A stretch of DNA of 36,321 nt from an uncultured Lachnospiraceae bacterium (GCA_947177165.1 CAMWTP010000054.1:1-36321); one strand, 5' to 3'; numbered from the stretch's first letter, positions 8,568 to 16,804 are shown. Numbers and translations: made by a program. The notes: generated from the letters alone by a model not told the origin.

Positions 8568-8801
8568 ATGGAGAGAGTATTTGAGATCATCGAAGAACAG
8601 TTACATTTAACAGGCATGGAGTTGACAGAGGACTTGAACCTGAAAGACGACCTTGGCGCAGATTCTATTGATCTGGTGGAGCTGGTTATGGCGTTCGAGG
8701 ACGAGTATGGCATTAATGCTGATTATGAAGAGATGGACAAGAAAGTCAAGACTGTTGGCGACATCATTGAGTTTTTGAAAGAGCAGGGAGCAGATATCTA
8801 A
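8568..8801 (+). CDS. acpP: Acyl carrier protein
   Basis: A 77-residue acidic helical protein with the 4'-phosphopantetheine motif DSIDLVEL, the modified serine being S33. Sequence and charge fit fatty-acid-type ACP (AcpP) rather than the peptide-synthetase or Dlt type. It carries acyl chains as thioesters during fatty acid synthesis. A strong aaaggaga lies 8 bases before the ATG. It stands alone with its own promoter, not beside fab genes, so a specialised carrier role is possible. It differs clearly from the second carrier protein at 16818. Confidence 0.92.
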   Translation: MERVFEIIEEQLHLTGMELTEDLNLKDDLGADSIDLVELVMAFEDEYGINADYEEMDKKVKTVGDIIEFLKEQGADI

Positions 8802-8820
8802 GGTCTGCCCCTTTTATTTT
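8790..8820 (+). terminator. Possible terminator overlapping the ACP stop codon
   Basis: gcagat (8790-8795) can pair with gtctgc (8803-8808) around a 7-base loop containing the stop codon, followed by a T-rich stretch ccccttttattttt. The 6-bp stem with one wobble is modest. Confidence 0.4.
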
Positions 8821-8968
8821 TGGTTTCGAGACGGCTGTTGATCGTGGATAAATAATAAATAACGGTAGTTATCAACTGCGTTTTGTATCGAAATTGACAG
8901 ATACCATGGCACGCTTTAGAAAATGTGCACAAAAGATTAGCTGTTGCGTAAAGAAAAAGTCAAATCGG

Positions 8969-8997
8969 TTGCAAATTTCGAAAATGTATATTATAAT
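8969..8997 (+). promoter_or_regulatory. Strong sigma-A promoter for the secreted 215-residue protein
   Basis: TTGCAA (8969-8974), 17-base spacer, TATAAT (8992-8997): a perfect -10 and a 4/6 -35 box. Start of RNA near 9004 gives a leader of about 35 bases ending in gaaggagg. The region 8802-8968 before it also contains a TTGACA at 8894 without a good -10 partner. Confidence 0.85.
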
Positions 8998-9038
8998 AAG
9001 AATTGGTCATATACGACTGAGAGAAGGAGGAATTAACT

Positions 9039-9686
9039 ATGAAACTCAAGAAAGTTCTTGCTGCAACACTCGCAGCAACAATGGTATTGTCATCTGCTAT
9101 GACAGTATCCGCAAGTGGTTACTATTCATCAAGCTCATCAAGTGCACCGGTAGAACAGCCGGCACCTTCATCACCGGTATCATCTGAGCCGGCAGCTGTG
9201 AAGGGCGCAAATGCTGAGATCAGCGTTGCAGGCGTTGCAGTTAAGACATCTATCGCAGGCGCTTACGCTGCAAAGACTGTACAGGGTACAGCTGTTACAA
9301 CACCGCTTGCTGATGTTAAGGCAAACCTTGGACTGTCTGACGGACAGAAGCCGGCTATCACAATCTATGACACAACTGATAAGCAGAGCCCGGCAGCTTT
9401 CGCAAGTATCAACGCAGCTGCAGAAGCACTTGGCGGAGAGGTACTTACAGCATTGAACATCAACCTTGGTGCAAAGGAGAACGGCAAGTGGGTATCACTT
9501 GAGAATGGTTCCATCGCACTGGCAACAGGACTTCCGAAGGGGGCTGATACGACAAAGACATACTGCGCAATCTGCGTACAGCCAGGCGGCGAAGTAACAA
9601 TCCTTGAGGATCAGGATACAAATCCTAAGACTGTTACATTTGAAGTTAAGGCTGGTATCGGAGCATATGCGATCGTAGCACAGTAG
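9039..9686 (+). CDS. Small secreted protein, probably highly expressed
   Basis: A 215-residue protein with a clear signal peptide: MKLKK, hydrophobic core, and a likely cleavage after SAMTVSA (about residue 25). The mature N-terminus is a Ser/Pro/Ala-rich linker (SSSSSSAPVEQPAPSS). The rest is a beta-type globular region without cell-wall anchor, SH3, SLH or LysM motif that I recognise, and only one cysteine-containing patch (TYCAICVQPGG). Near-consensus promoter, full GAAGGAGG site and uniform codon choice (GCA/GCT Ala, ACA Thr, AAG Lys) all suggest abundant expression. It ends just before a chain of hairpins. Function unknown; a structural envelope or extracellular matrix role is one guess. 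Confidence 0.85.
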   Translation: MKLKKVLAATLAATMVLSSAMTVSASGYYSSSSSSAPVEQPAPSSPVSSEPAAVKGANAEISVAGVAVKTSIAGAYAAKTVQGTAVTTPLADVKANLGLSDGQKPAITIYDTTDKQSPAAFASINAAAEALGGEVLTALNINLGAKENGKWVSLENGSIALATGLPKGADTTKTYCAICVQPGGEVTILEDQDTNPKTVTFEVKAGIGAYAIVAQ

Positions 9687-9695
9687 ACAGATGAA

Positions 9696-9828
9696 ACAGA
9701 TTCCGGTATGGTATGATGCCACACCGGAATTATCTGTATGCGCACGGGCGCCCGGAGGAACATGTCAGCAGAAGCTGAAGGGCGCCCGGCGTGTGCGAGT
9801 AGGGAAGAAAAGTATTTCCCCTTGCTCG
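9696..9828 (+). ncRNA. Highly structured intergenic RNA segment (three hairpins)
   Basis: Three inverted repeats follow one another. (1) 9696-9707 pairs with 9723-9737 (acagat/atctgt and ttccggt/accggaa, with a two-base bulge). (2) CGCAC plus GGGCGCCC at 9741-9753 pairs with GGGCGCCC at 9780-9787 and GTGCG at 9793-9797, enclosing a small cagc-agaa-gctg hairpin. (3) CGAG and GGGAA at 9796-9806 pair with TTCCC and CTCG at 9816-9828. None has a T run, so simple termination is not evident. It may protect the 3' end of the upstream mRNA, or act as a leader for the next gene. Seen in sequence; role unknown. Confidence 0.5.
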
Positions 9829-9882
9829 ATTTGGATAAGAAGTGGAATTGTGGCATTGACAAACAGGGGGAGTTTTGAGGAG

Positions 9883-11565
9883 ATGAAAGCATGGTGTGTG
9901 CGAAGACGGTATGACATACTGTTTGTATTACTCATATTCTGTATTGCATGCCATGGCATAAGCAAAAGCTATGGATTCTATTTCCCGGCCGATGAGTTTG
10001 GCTATTGGTTTCATGCAGCCAGACTTGCCGGATATGACTGGTCGGATATTGCGTCATTAGGCTCTTATTATTCTTATGGTTACAGTCTCGTTCTGCTCCC
10101 TGTTTTTCTTTTATTTCAAGATGGGATTATCGCCTACCGCGCGGCATTGTTTGTAAACTTTGCAATGCTTGCCGTATGCTTTTTTGTCCTGCAGAAAATG
10201 GTTAAAAATCTTTCGCCTTTTCACGTGGCCGTTGCAGTGTTCTATCCCACGTGGCTTTTTTATGCCGGAACGACCTTTGCGGAAGTGCTTCTTGTCACAT
10301 TGTACATCGTCATTTGTCTATTGTTATTAAATTATCTCAGAACAGATAAAAAACAATATCTGGTACTTCTGTTTGCGGCAATGCTGTATATGTATTTCGT
10401 ACATATGCGTGCGATTGGTGTCATGGCATCAGGGGTTATCGTGCTGCTGGCATATGGTTTGAAAAATGGCGGGAAAAAGGTCAAATATACATTGCTGCTA
10501 ATGATCGGCATGGGAGTTATATTTGCGGCAGGTCTGTTCATAAAGAAGTATTGGACAGGCATGGTTTATAGCGAGGCAGATAGCGCATTAAAGAATGCAA
10601 ATGACTACGCGGGACAAGTTGAAAAAATTGCTTACATTTTTTCAAAAGAGGGATTTAAAAATCTGGTTATAAGCGTAGCTGGTAAGTTTTTATACCTTGG
10701 ACTGGCAAGTTTTGGAATTGCATATTTTGGGATTATTTATGCCGTCAAAATGATGTTGAAGAAAAATTATTTTTCACTGTTTGTAGTACTTTCGACATTG
10801 GCGGCAGTCATGATCAGTGCTATATACACAATACACCCCGGGCGGGTAGATGCACTGACATATGGGCGCTATCACGAATATGTGATGCCCGTTCTTATGA
10901 TTTTGGGCATAAAAGCGTTGAGTGAAAAAGAGATTTCGGCTCTAAAGGCAGCGTGCGGTATTGTTGGGATGTTTGCATTGGAAGCGGTGCTGACATGGCT
11001 GGTCACTGTCAGTCTGCGCGAAAATGGCCAGACTTCTTTTTTTGGAAATACAATATGCGGGATAAGCTGGCTCTATGATCCGGAAAATTTTGAACCTGTC
11101 AGGTTTTACTGGCGGGCATATGCTGTGTGTGCTGTTCTGACCGTCATCGCGTGCATGGGAATATGGTGGACAAGCAGGCAAAAAGGCAGGGAGATTCTGC
11201 TGACGCTTCTCGTGGCAGTTCAGATTGTGATTGGTATCCGGCTGTCATCCATGTATGTTGACGCTTCTAGACTGGGATGTTTCAGAGATACGTTCATTGT
11301 TCAGAAGATAGAGGAGCTGAATACTGAAAATGACCGGGAAGTGTACTACAGCACAGACGGAGAGCCTTTTGGGAATATTGGCATACTGCAGTTTATGATG
11401 CGGGATACGCAGATACATATTATTAAAGATTATTATGATTTGAATGATCATAAGAAAGAGGATCTATTACTGATCGATTATCGCAGCGATCAGGCACAAG
11501 TGCTGGAAGAGAATTATGAAAATCATTTAAGGAATGGACATTTTATATTATATTACAATGAGTAG
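9883..11565 (+). CDS. GT-C-like polytopic membrane glycosyltransferase
   Basis: A 560-residue membrane protein with roughly 11-13 hydrophobic segments and a C-terminal soluble tail of about 90 residues (from SSMYVDASRLG). Right after the first membrane segment is the acidic pair D37-E38 in FYFPADEFGYW, the position of the catalytic/metal residue in GT-C enzymes such as ArnT or PMT types, which take sugars from polyprenyl phosphate at the outer membrane face. The frame is open back to 9691, but those 64 codons cross the hairpin chain and look non-coding; ATG 9883 gives a normal N-terminus, though its ribosome site (ggggagttttgaggag) is not ideally spaced. It is followed after 23 bases by the SH3 protein and then a polyprenyl-phosphate sugar synthase, a fitting donor enzyme. 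Confidence 0.75.
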   Translation: MKAWCVRRRYDILFVLLIFCIACHGISKSYGFYFPADEFGYWFHAARLAGYDWSDIASLGSYYSYGYSLVLLPVFLLFQDGIIAYRAALFVNFAMLAVCFFVLQKMVKNLSPFHVAVAVFYPTWLFYAGTTFAEVLLVTLYIVICLLLLNYLRTDKKQYLVLLFAAMLYMYFVHMRAIGVMASGVIVLLAYGLKNGGKKVKYTLLLMIGMGVIFAAGLFIKKYWTGMVYSEADSALKNANDYAGQVEKIAYIFSKEGFKNLVISVAGKFLYLGLASFGIAYFGIIYAVKMMLKKNYFSLFVVLSTLAAVMISAIYTIHPGRVDALTYGRYHEYVMPVLMILGIKALSEKEISALKAACGIVGMFALEAVLTWLVTVSLRENGQTSFFGNTICGISWLYDPENFEPVRFYWRAYAVCAVLTVIACMGIWWTSRQKGREILLTLLVAVQIVIGIRLSSMYVDASRLGCFRDTFIVQKIEELNTENDREVYYSTDGEPFGNIGILQFMMRDTQIHIIKDYYDLNDHKKEDLLLIDYRSDQAQVLEENYENHLRNGHFILYYNE

Positions 11566-11588
11566 ACAACATAAACGGGGGATTTGAT

Positions 11589-12308
11589 ATGAAAAAGTGT
11601 TTTGGCAGAATAGTATGCGTTTTAGCCATGCTGCTGGTAATGGGAATGACAGTATGTGCAGCGGACGCTGGCAATATAAAGAAAAATGCAGTACTGCAGA
11701 CAAACAGTGAGGTGGAACTGCACGAGGAACCGGATGCGGCCTCAGCGGTGACAGCCACACTTCCGGGCGGGACTCCGGTCATCATCAAGGAAGATGCGAA
11801 AGACGGCTGGTGTCTGGTCTCATACAAAGAAAATGCAGGGTATGTACAGATATCTTTTCTGGGAACTCTTGGCAGTCCGGTGGCAGCTGCGAATCAAAGC
11901 GCGACAGATGACAGCCAGAGCGCGACAGCTGACAGTCAAAATATGACAGACGACAGTCAAAATGAGGCAGATGACAGTCAAAATGAGGCAGACGTGACAG
12001 ACGACAGTCAAAATGAGGCAGACGTGACAGACGACACTCAAAATGTGACAGGAGATGAAACAGAACAGAATCAGGAGACCGTGACAGCTCAGGATGAAAG
12101 TGCAGTATCAGAAGATAACAATGCGCTTGAAAATGAGTTTAAGAGGATAGAGGAAGCCGGCATATTGGCATATGAAGAAGCAGAGACCACAAAAAATCAG
12201 GCTGCATCTGAAAGAACATGGGGAATCGTGATTGCGGTTCTGGTGATTGCAATCTTTGCGGTAGGTATCACTACAACGGTGATCAACAATAAGGGGAAAA
12301 AGAAATAG
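11589..12308 (+). CDS. Membrane-anchored SH3-domain protein with acidic repeats
   Basis: A 239-residue exported protein. Signal peptide: MKKCFGRIVCVLAMLLVMGMTVCAADA. Residues about 32-92 form a bacterial SH3 (SH3b) domain (AVLQTNSEVELHEEPDAAS, GTPVIIKEDAKDGWCLVSY, GYVQISFL), a fold that often binds peptidoglycan peptides. Residues about 100-155 are a low-complexity stalk with repeated DDSQNEADVT-like units. A helix (NALENEFKRIEEAGILAYEEAE) leads to a C-terminal membrane segment (WGIVIAVLVIAIFAVGITTTVI) and a KGKKK tail inside the cell. So the SH3 domain faces outward on a stalk. It lies between two glycosyltransferase genes and may tether or position them at the wall (inference). Confidence 0.82.
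   Translation: MKKCFGRIVCVLAMLLVMGMTVCAADAGNIKKNAVLQTNSEVELHEEPDAASAVTATLPGGTPVIIKEDAKDGWCLVSYKENAGYVQISFLGTLGSPVAAANQSATDDSQSATADSQNMTDDSQNEADDSQNEADVTDDSQNEADVTDDTQNVTGDETEQNQETVTAQDESAVSEDNNALENEFKRIEEAGILAYEEAETTKNQAASERTWGIVIAVLVIAIFAVGITTTVINNKGKKK
11897..12051 (+). repeat. Tandem repeat inside the SH3-protein stalk
   Basis: Imperfect repeats of 21-30 bases around the core gacagtcaaaatgaggcaga. The last two units (from about 11968) are nearly identical 30-mers encoding TDDSQNEADV. Such repeats can change copy number by slippage without breaking the frame because units are multiples of three. Confidence 0.8.
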
Positions 12309-12310
12309 CA

Positions 12311-13312
12311 ATGAAACTCATTATACAGATACCATGTTACAATGAGGCGGATACACTTGAGGCAGCGCTCAATGATCTGCCGGAGTATCTTGAGGGAATC
12401 GACGAGATAGAGTATTTGATTATTAATGATGGCAGCTGTGATGCTACCGTTGAGGTGGCGAGAAAGTGGGGGGTACACCACATTGTAAATTTCAGCCAGA
12501 ATAAAGGTCTGGCAAAAGGTTTCATGGCAGGGCTTGACGGGTGTCTCAGAAACGGCGCAGATATCATTGTAAATACAGATGCGGACAATCAATATTGCGC
12601 GGAAGACATACAGGAATTAATCCGCCCAATTCTGGACGGCAGGGCGGATATGGTCGTGGGAGCCAGGCCGATCGATGACACAGAACATTTCTCATATATG
12701 AAGAAGAAACTCCAGCATTTGGGAAGCTGGGCAGTGCGGCGTGCATCAAACACAGACATACCGGATGCACCCAGCGGATTCCGTGCGATGACGCGTGATA
12801 CGGCAATGCGCATCAATGTGGTTAATGATTACACCTACACACTGGAAACAATCGTGCAGGCAGGGCGTGAAAAGATTGCAATCACAAGTGTTCCAATTCA
12901 CACCAATCCGCAATTGAGGCCATCCAGACTTTTTAATGGCGTGTGGGCATATGTCAAGAAATCCATTGTCATAATACTCAGGGCATATATGATGTATCAG
13001 CCGTTAAAGGCCTTCACCTATATCAGCATTCTGCCGACAGTGACTGGAGTTGGGATCGGATTGCGTTTCTTGTTCTATCTCTTTGCACAGGGCGGAACTG
13101 GTCATGTACAGTCTCTCATTCTTGCGTGCACGCTCATCATCATAGGATTTCTGACTTTCATGATAGGTCTTGTGTCCGATCTGATGGCATCCAACAGACG
13201 GATACTGGCTGATACGCAGTATCATGTCAGGCGGATGGAGTATGAGATGGATGACAAAATGCGAAAGGTTGAAGAGCGGGCAGGACAAGTTAAGGATGCA
13301 GAGGGGCATTGA
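12311..13312 (+). CDS. GT2 polyprenyl-phosphate-type glycosyltransferase
   Basis: A 333-residue protein of the DPM1/GtrB-like branch of GT2. The catalytic domain starts IIQIPCYNEADTL, has IINDGS (D40) for nucleotide binding, DxD as NTDADNQY (D90, D92), and GFRAMTRD. Two C-terminal membrane segments (about 230-255 and 268-292) are followed by a charged coiled tail. Such enzymes move a sugar from a nucleotide sugar to polyprenyl phosphate at the cytosolic face, making the donor for GT-C enzymes like the one at 9883. It begins two bases after the SH3 gene stop, so it is co-translated. The donor sugar is unknown. Confidence 0.88.
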   Translation: MKLIIQIPCYNEADTLEAALNDLPEYLEGIDEIEYLIINDGSCDATVEVARKWGVHHIVNFSQNKGLAKGFMAGLDGCLRNGADIIVNTDADNQYCAEDIQELIRPILDGRADMVVGARPIDDTEHFSYMKKKLQHLGSWAVRRASNTDIPDAPSGFRAMTRDTAMRINVVNDYTYTLETIVQAGREKIAITSVPIHTNPQLRPSRLFNGVWAYVKKSIVIILRAYMMYQPLKAFTYISILPTVTGVGIGLRFLFYLFAQGGTGHVQSLILACTLIIIGFLTFMIGLVSDLMASNRRILADTQYHVRRMEYEMDDKMRKVEERAGQVKDAEGH

Positions 13313-13329
13313 TAACAGTATCTTCATAG

Positions 13330-13382
13330 TGCCAAGCATCAAGCCATACAGAAATCGTTTCGTGGTTGGCTGGTGCTTGGCA
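13330..13382 (+). terminator. Large inverted repeat after the GT2 gene, candidate terminator
   Basis: TGCCAAGCA (13330-13338) pairs perfectly with TGCTTGGCA (13374-13382); inside, AGCCA (13342-13346) pairs with TGGCT (13367-13371). A run of six T follows nine bases after the stem (13392-13397). The spacing to the T run is larger than ideal, so it could also be another RNA structure, but it marks the boundary between the housekeeping side and the polymer locus. Confidence 0.5.
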
Positions 13383-13441
13383 TAATTTACGTTTTTTGTG
13401 GTCGCATATCAAGTCTGCTGATCTGTACTAAATAATCGCTT

Positions 13442-13469
13442 TTGCATAAATAACGGGTGAAATTAATAT
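13442..13469 (+). promoter_or_regulatory. Weak candidate promoter of the surface-polymer locus
   Basis: TTGCAT (13442-13447), 16-base spacer, TAATAT (13464-13469). It is the best sigma-A-like pair I found between the inverted repeat and the first gene at 13525, but it is a weak match. The whole gap 13383-13524 is AT-rich. Confidence 0.3.
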
Positions 13470-13524
13470 TTGAACAGGGTATCAGAAACGATTGTCAAAA
13501 TTATATAAATGGAGAGATTAATTT

Positions 13525-15207
13525 ATGCAAAGATGTTCTAATGGAAAGGGACTGCAGCGTAATAGCTGCTGGTTTGACAGGATTATTTTTAGAGTTCTTG
13601 TTTTTATATTAATAGGTATTGGACTTTTTATCATAATAGGCCATATATTTATGCCAAAGCGCTTTTCGTATGCCCAGTCGTCTGAGGATGGAAAGCTGCG
13701 ATATTATTATAATGAAGAAAAAGATAGCATTGATGTTTTAATATTGGGAACAAGTCATGCATACAGGGGAATACTTCCGATGGAAATGTATCAGTTATAT
13801 GGTATAAAATCATATAATCTGGCAACATCTACTCAACCGATCGAAGTGACATATTATGTATTGCGGGAAGCAATTAAATATCAAAGTCCCAAGGTTATAA
13901 TTTGGGATGTCTCTAACTTATATATTGATAATGCAAGCGAAGCTCGTTGGAAATTAGTCACAGATGAGATGAAAATTGGTGTAAATAAGATAAGTCTTAT
14001 CAGGGAATATTTGAAAAAAGCAGAGAATGCAGAAGAAATTTATACCTATCTGTTTCCTTTGCCAGAATATCATACAAGGTGGAAGGAATTGTTAAAACAG
14101 GACTTTGAGTTGTTCGATAAAAATAAGCACTATTTTGGAAAAGGAGGACAAGTTAGTTCTGTCATGAGGGAAGCAACATCTGTAGATGAGATGAACTCTT
14201 TTGTAAATCGTATGATACGAAACAATGAGAAAGTTGTGTATGAGTACCATGACGGAGAAGAAAACGAGAATCGGGAGTGGGATGTATTATACAGCACAGA
14301 AATACCAGTCGCAAATGTTGAATGGTTTTTCAAGATAAAAAAAATGTGTGACGAAAATAACATACAATTGTTAGGTGTTAAAGTTCCGGCTATAGAGGAA
14401 CCGCAGAGGTACAGTTCTGCATGGACTTTAGCGAAGTATGACAGAACAAAAGCTTTTTGTGAAGAAAATGGAGTTGCCTATTATGACTTGCTATATGATA
14501 CAGATGTTGGTTTGGATTGGACGAAGGATACGATTGATGCCGGACGGCATTTGAATCTATATGGAGCACAGAAAGTAAGCGCAAATCTGGGGAATTATTT
14601 AACAGGGCATTATGAATTGCCGAATGAACATAATGTGCAATGGGACAAGGATTTAAAGTCATATGAAAAGGTGCGTAAAGTGGTACTATTGGAGCTTGAG
14701 CAGGATTTTGTTACCTATGTTAATATGCTGGAAGATGAATATAAGGACAATATGATTTTTATTACAGTGTCAGATGAAATGACAGTAGGATTAAATGAGG
14801 CGGATATCAATGCGTTGAGGAACCTGGGGTTGCAGGCGGATTATTCAAAGGCATTGCAGCATTCATATATTGCAGTAATTGAAAATGGCGCAGTACAATA
14901 TGAGGCGCTGTCAAATCGCCCATTGGATTATAGTGGGGTATGCAGCCAATCCGGTAAAGAATATGAATTACATAGTTCCGGGTGGTGGACTGTAGCGAAT
15001 GCATCGATAAAAATTGATGGGGTAGAATATGCGGTTAACACCAGGGGACTGAATATTGTAGTTTATGATAATGAGAGAGATCTTGTTTTGGATAGTGTAG
15101 CCTTTGATACCTGGGCAGAAGTTCATCCATCAATAAGAAATGATAGCATGACAAACAGATTTAAGGATGCCTTTGAGCGTTATATCGTGGAGGTGGAAGA
15201 TAAGTAA
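13525..15207 (+). CDS. SGNH/DltD-like membrane protein with C-terminal ILEI/FAM3-like domain
   Basis: A 560-residue protein with one N-terminal membrane anchor (about 21-42, FRVLVFILIGIGLFIIIG), the rest outside. An SGNH-hydrolase-like domain (about 66-365) shows LGTSHAYRG with nucleophile S77 next to H78, and DAGRHLNLYGAQK with D338/H342, the place of the catalytic Asp-His. This is the architecture of DltD/AlgJ-type partners of MBOAT acyltransferases. The C-terminus (about 450-555) holds RGLNIVVYDNERDLVLD and FDTW, which I recognise as the ILEI/PANDER (FAM3) domain, known from animal secreted proteins and from some bacterial surface proteins and thought to bind glycans. The MBOAT gene starts two bases after its stop. 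Role inferred: receives or delivers the acyl group to a surface polymer. Confidence 0.8.
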   Translation: MQRCSNGKGLQRNSCWFDRIIFRVLVFILIGIGLFIIIGHIFMPKRFSYAQSSEDGKLRYYYNEEKDSIDVLILGTSHAYRGILPMEMYQLYGIKSYNLATSTQPIEVTYYVLREAIKYQSPKVIIWDVSNLYIDNASEARWKLVTDEMKIGVNKISLIREYLKKAENAEEIYTYLFPLPEYHTRWKELLKQDFELFDKNKHYFGKGGQVSSVMREATSVDEMNSFVNRMIRNNEKVVYEYHDGEENENREWDVLYSTEIPVANVEWFFKIKKMCDENNIQLLGVKVPAIEEPQRYSSAWTLAKYDRTKAFCEENGVAYYDLLYDTDVGLDWTKDTIDAGRHLNLYGAQKVSANLGNYLTGHYELPNEHNVQWDKDLKSYEKVRKVVLLELEQDFVTYVNMLEDEYKDNMIFITVSDEMTVGLNEADINALRNLGLQADYSKALQHSYIAVIENGAVQYEALSNRPLDYSGVCSQSGKEYELHSSGWWTVANASIKIDGVEYAVNTRGLNIVVYDNERDLVLDSVAFDTWAEVHPSIRNDSMTNRFKDAFERYIVEVEDK

Positions 15208-15208
15208 A

Positions 15209-16792
15209 ATGACTTTTTTAAGTTTTATTTCTGTCAATTTTCTGCTTTTTTTAATGGTTGTAACTGCTACTTATTATGTCATTCCGCAAAGGTTTCGCTG
15301 GATTATTTTGCTGATTGCCAGTGCTGTGTTTTACTTGTCAGCTGGAATTGAAAAGCTGCCGTTTATTACATTTACGTCTTTGGTAGTATTTCTGGCAGCA
15401 GCAAAAATGAATCATGTATATGAAAAAGCTGAACAGGAGGCAGAGGAGAAGGGGCTCAAGGGTAAAGAAAGAGCGCAGTTTCTGATACCGGTCAAGAAGA
15501 AGTGCCGCAGCTTATATGTTATTCCGACAATTATATTGGTAATGCTTCAATTATGTTACTGCAAGTTCGGCAGTTGCTTATTGGTATTTGTTCAGGAAAA
15601 GATGTATTCATGGACGTTGACAGATATTCTGGTTCCTATGGGAATCTCATATTATACGTTTTCTTCGCTCGGGTATCTGCTGGATATTTATTGGAGAAAA
15701 CAAAGACCGATTGATGATTTCTTTAAGTATCTGCTATGCGTATCTTATTTTCCCCAGATTGTACAGGGGCCAATTGCCAGATACAACAGGCTTGCGGATG
15801 AGATTTTCAGAGAGCACCCTTTTGATTATAGGCAGGTTTGTTTCGGAATACAATTGATGCTGTATGGATATTTCAAAAAACTTGTCATTGCAGACCGTCT
15901 TGCCTTATTTACTGGAACAGTTTTTGGAAATATTGCAGATTATGAAGGTCTTACAATTGTGATTGCGTTGATATTTTCTACTTTTCAGCTTTACATGGAT
16001 TTTTCGGGCTGTATGGATATTGTAAGGGGAGCTTCGCAGCTTTTTGGCATTGAACTTGATCAGAATTTTAATCATCCGTTTTTTTCAAAAAGTGCTGCTG
16101 AGTTTTGGAGAAGATGGCATATCACATTAGGGGCTTGGTTTAAGGACTATATATACATGCCTGTTGTGACATCCGGGTGGCTTTCAAAGATAACGATTTC
16201 GGTCAACAATAAACAGGGAAAGGATTTAGCAAAAAAAGTAAATGCAGCGATTCCTTTGGCGGTTGTATGGATTCTGACTGGTCTGTGGCATGGCACTGGC
16301 TGGAATTATGTCATTTGGGGGATTTATTGGGGGACGCTCATCATCACCTCGACGATTTTTGCAAGGCAGTATAAAAAGCTGACAGAGGCGTTGCATATCG
16401 ACACGAGAACAAGAGGATATCAGCGATTTCAAATGATCAGAACATTTTTTATTTTTACAATTGGGAGATTAATCACTGCGCCAGGCACGTTGGAAAATAG
16501 CATCATGGCAGTCAGGCAGATATTTAGCAGTTTCAATCCTTGGATTTTTTGGGACGGAACACTTTATCAGATGGGAGTGGATTATCAGGATTTGTGTGTA
16601 GTTTTTCTGGGACTGTTGTTTGTACACAGGGTCAGTGTGCTTCAGGAAAAAGGTTCTGTCAGGGAATTGATAGCAGGGAAAAATACTGTAATCCGGTGGT
16701 CAATTTATTATATTGCTATTTTTTCAATCATTATTTTAGGCATGTATGGTGCTGGATATAATGCAGGTGATTTTATTTATGCTAATTTTTAA
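15209..16792 (+). CDS. MBOAT-family O-acyltransferase (DltB/AlgI-like)
   Basis: A 527-residue polytopic membrane protein with about 11 hydrophobic segments. It has the MBOAT hallmark: RRWHITLGAWFKDYIYMP (H304) and the nearly invariant histidine H361 in LTGLWHGTGWNYVIWG, plus PQIVQGPIARY and FQLYMDFSGCMDI. DltB and AlgI carry acyl groups from an intracellular thioester or ester donor through the membrane to an extracellular hydroxyl. Its neighbours, an SGNH protein upstream and a carrier protein plus ligase downstream, place it in a Dlt-like route and not in alginate acetylation, which lacks a carrier protein. ATG 15209 is chosen over the longer frame because that would overlap the preceding gene by 41 bases. 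Confidence 0.93.
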   Translation: MTFLSFISVNFLLFLMVVTATYYVIPQRFRWIILLIASAVFYLSAGIEKLPFITFTSLVVFLAAAKMNHVYEKAEQEAEEKGLKGKERAQFLIPVKKKCRSLYVIPTIILVMLQLCYCKFGSCLLVFVQEKMYSWTLTDILVPMGISYYTFSSLGYLLDIYWRKQRPIDDFFKYLLCVSYFPQIVQGPIARYNRLADEIFREHPFDYRQVCFGIQLMLYGYFKKLVIADRLALFTGTVFGNIADYEGLTIVIALIFSTFQLYMDFSGCMDIVRGASQLFGIELDQNFNHPFFSKSAAEFWRRWHITLGAWFKDYIYMPVVTSGWLSKITISVNNKQGKDLAKKVNAAIPLAVVWILTGLWHGTGWNYVIWGIYWGTLIITSTIFARQYKKLTEALHIDTRTRGYQRFQMIRTFFIFTIGRLITAPGTLENSIMAVRQIFSSFNPWIFWDGTLYQMGVDYQDLCVVFLGLLFVHRVSVLQEKGSVRELIAGKNTVIRWSIYYIAIFSIIILGMYGAGYNAGDFIYANF

Positions 16793-16804
16793 ATTTGTTT
16801 TTAT

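Noticed and set aside
8894..8920. TTGACA at 8894 as promoter of the secreted protein
   Set aside because: No acceptable -10 box at 16-18 bases; the pair at 8969/8992 is far better.
8894..9187. 97-codon open frame overlapping the secreted protein start
   Set aside because: It overlaps the promoter, ribosome site and signal peptide of a clear gene in another frame and has no recognisable domain.
9691..9882. Upstream extension of the GT-C gene to ATG 9691
   Set aside because: The 64 extra codons cross the hairpin chain, give a non-protein-like sequence before the first membrane segment, and lack a ribosome site.
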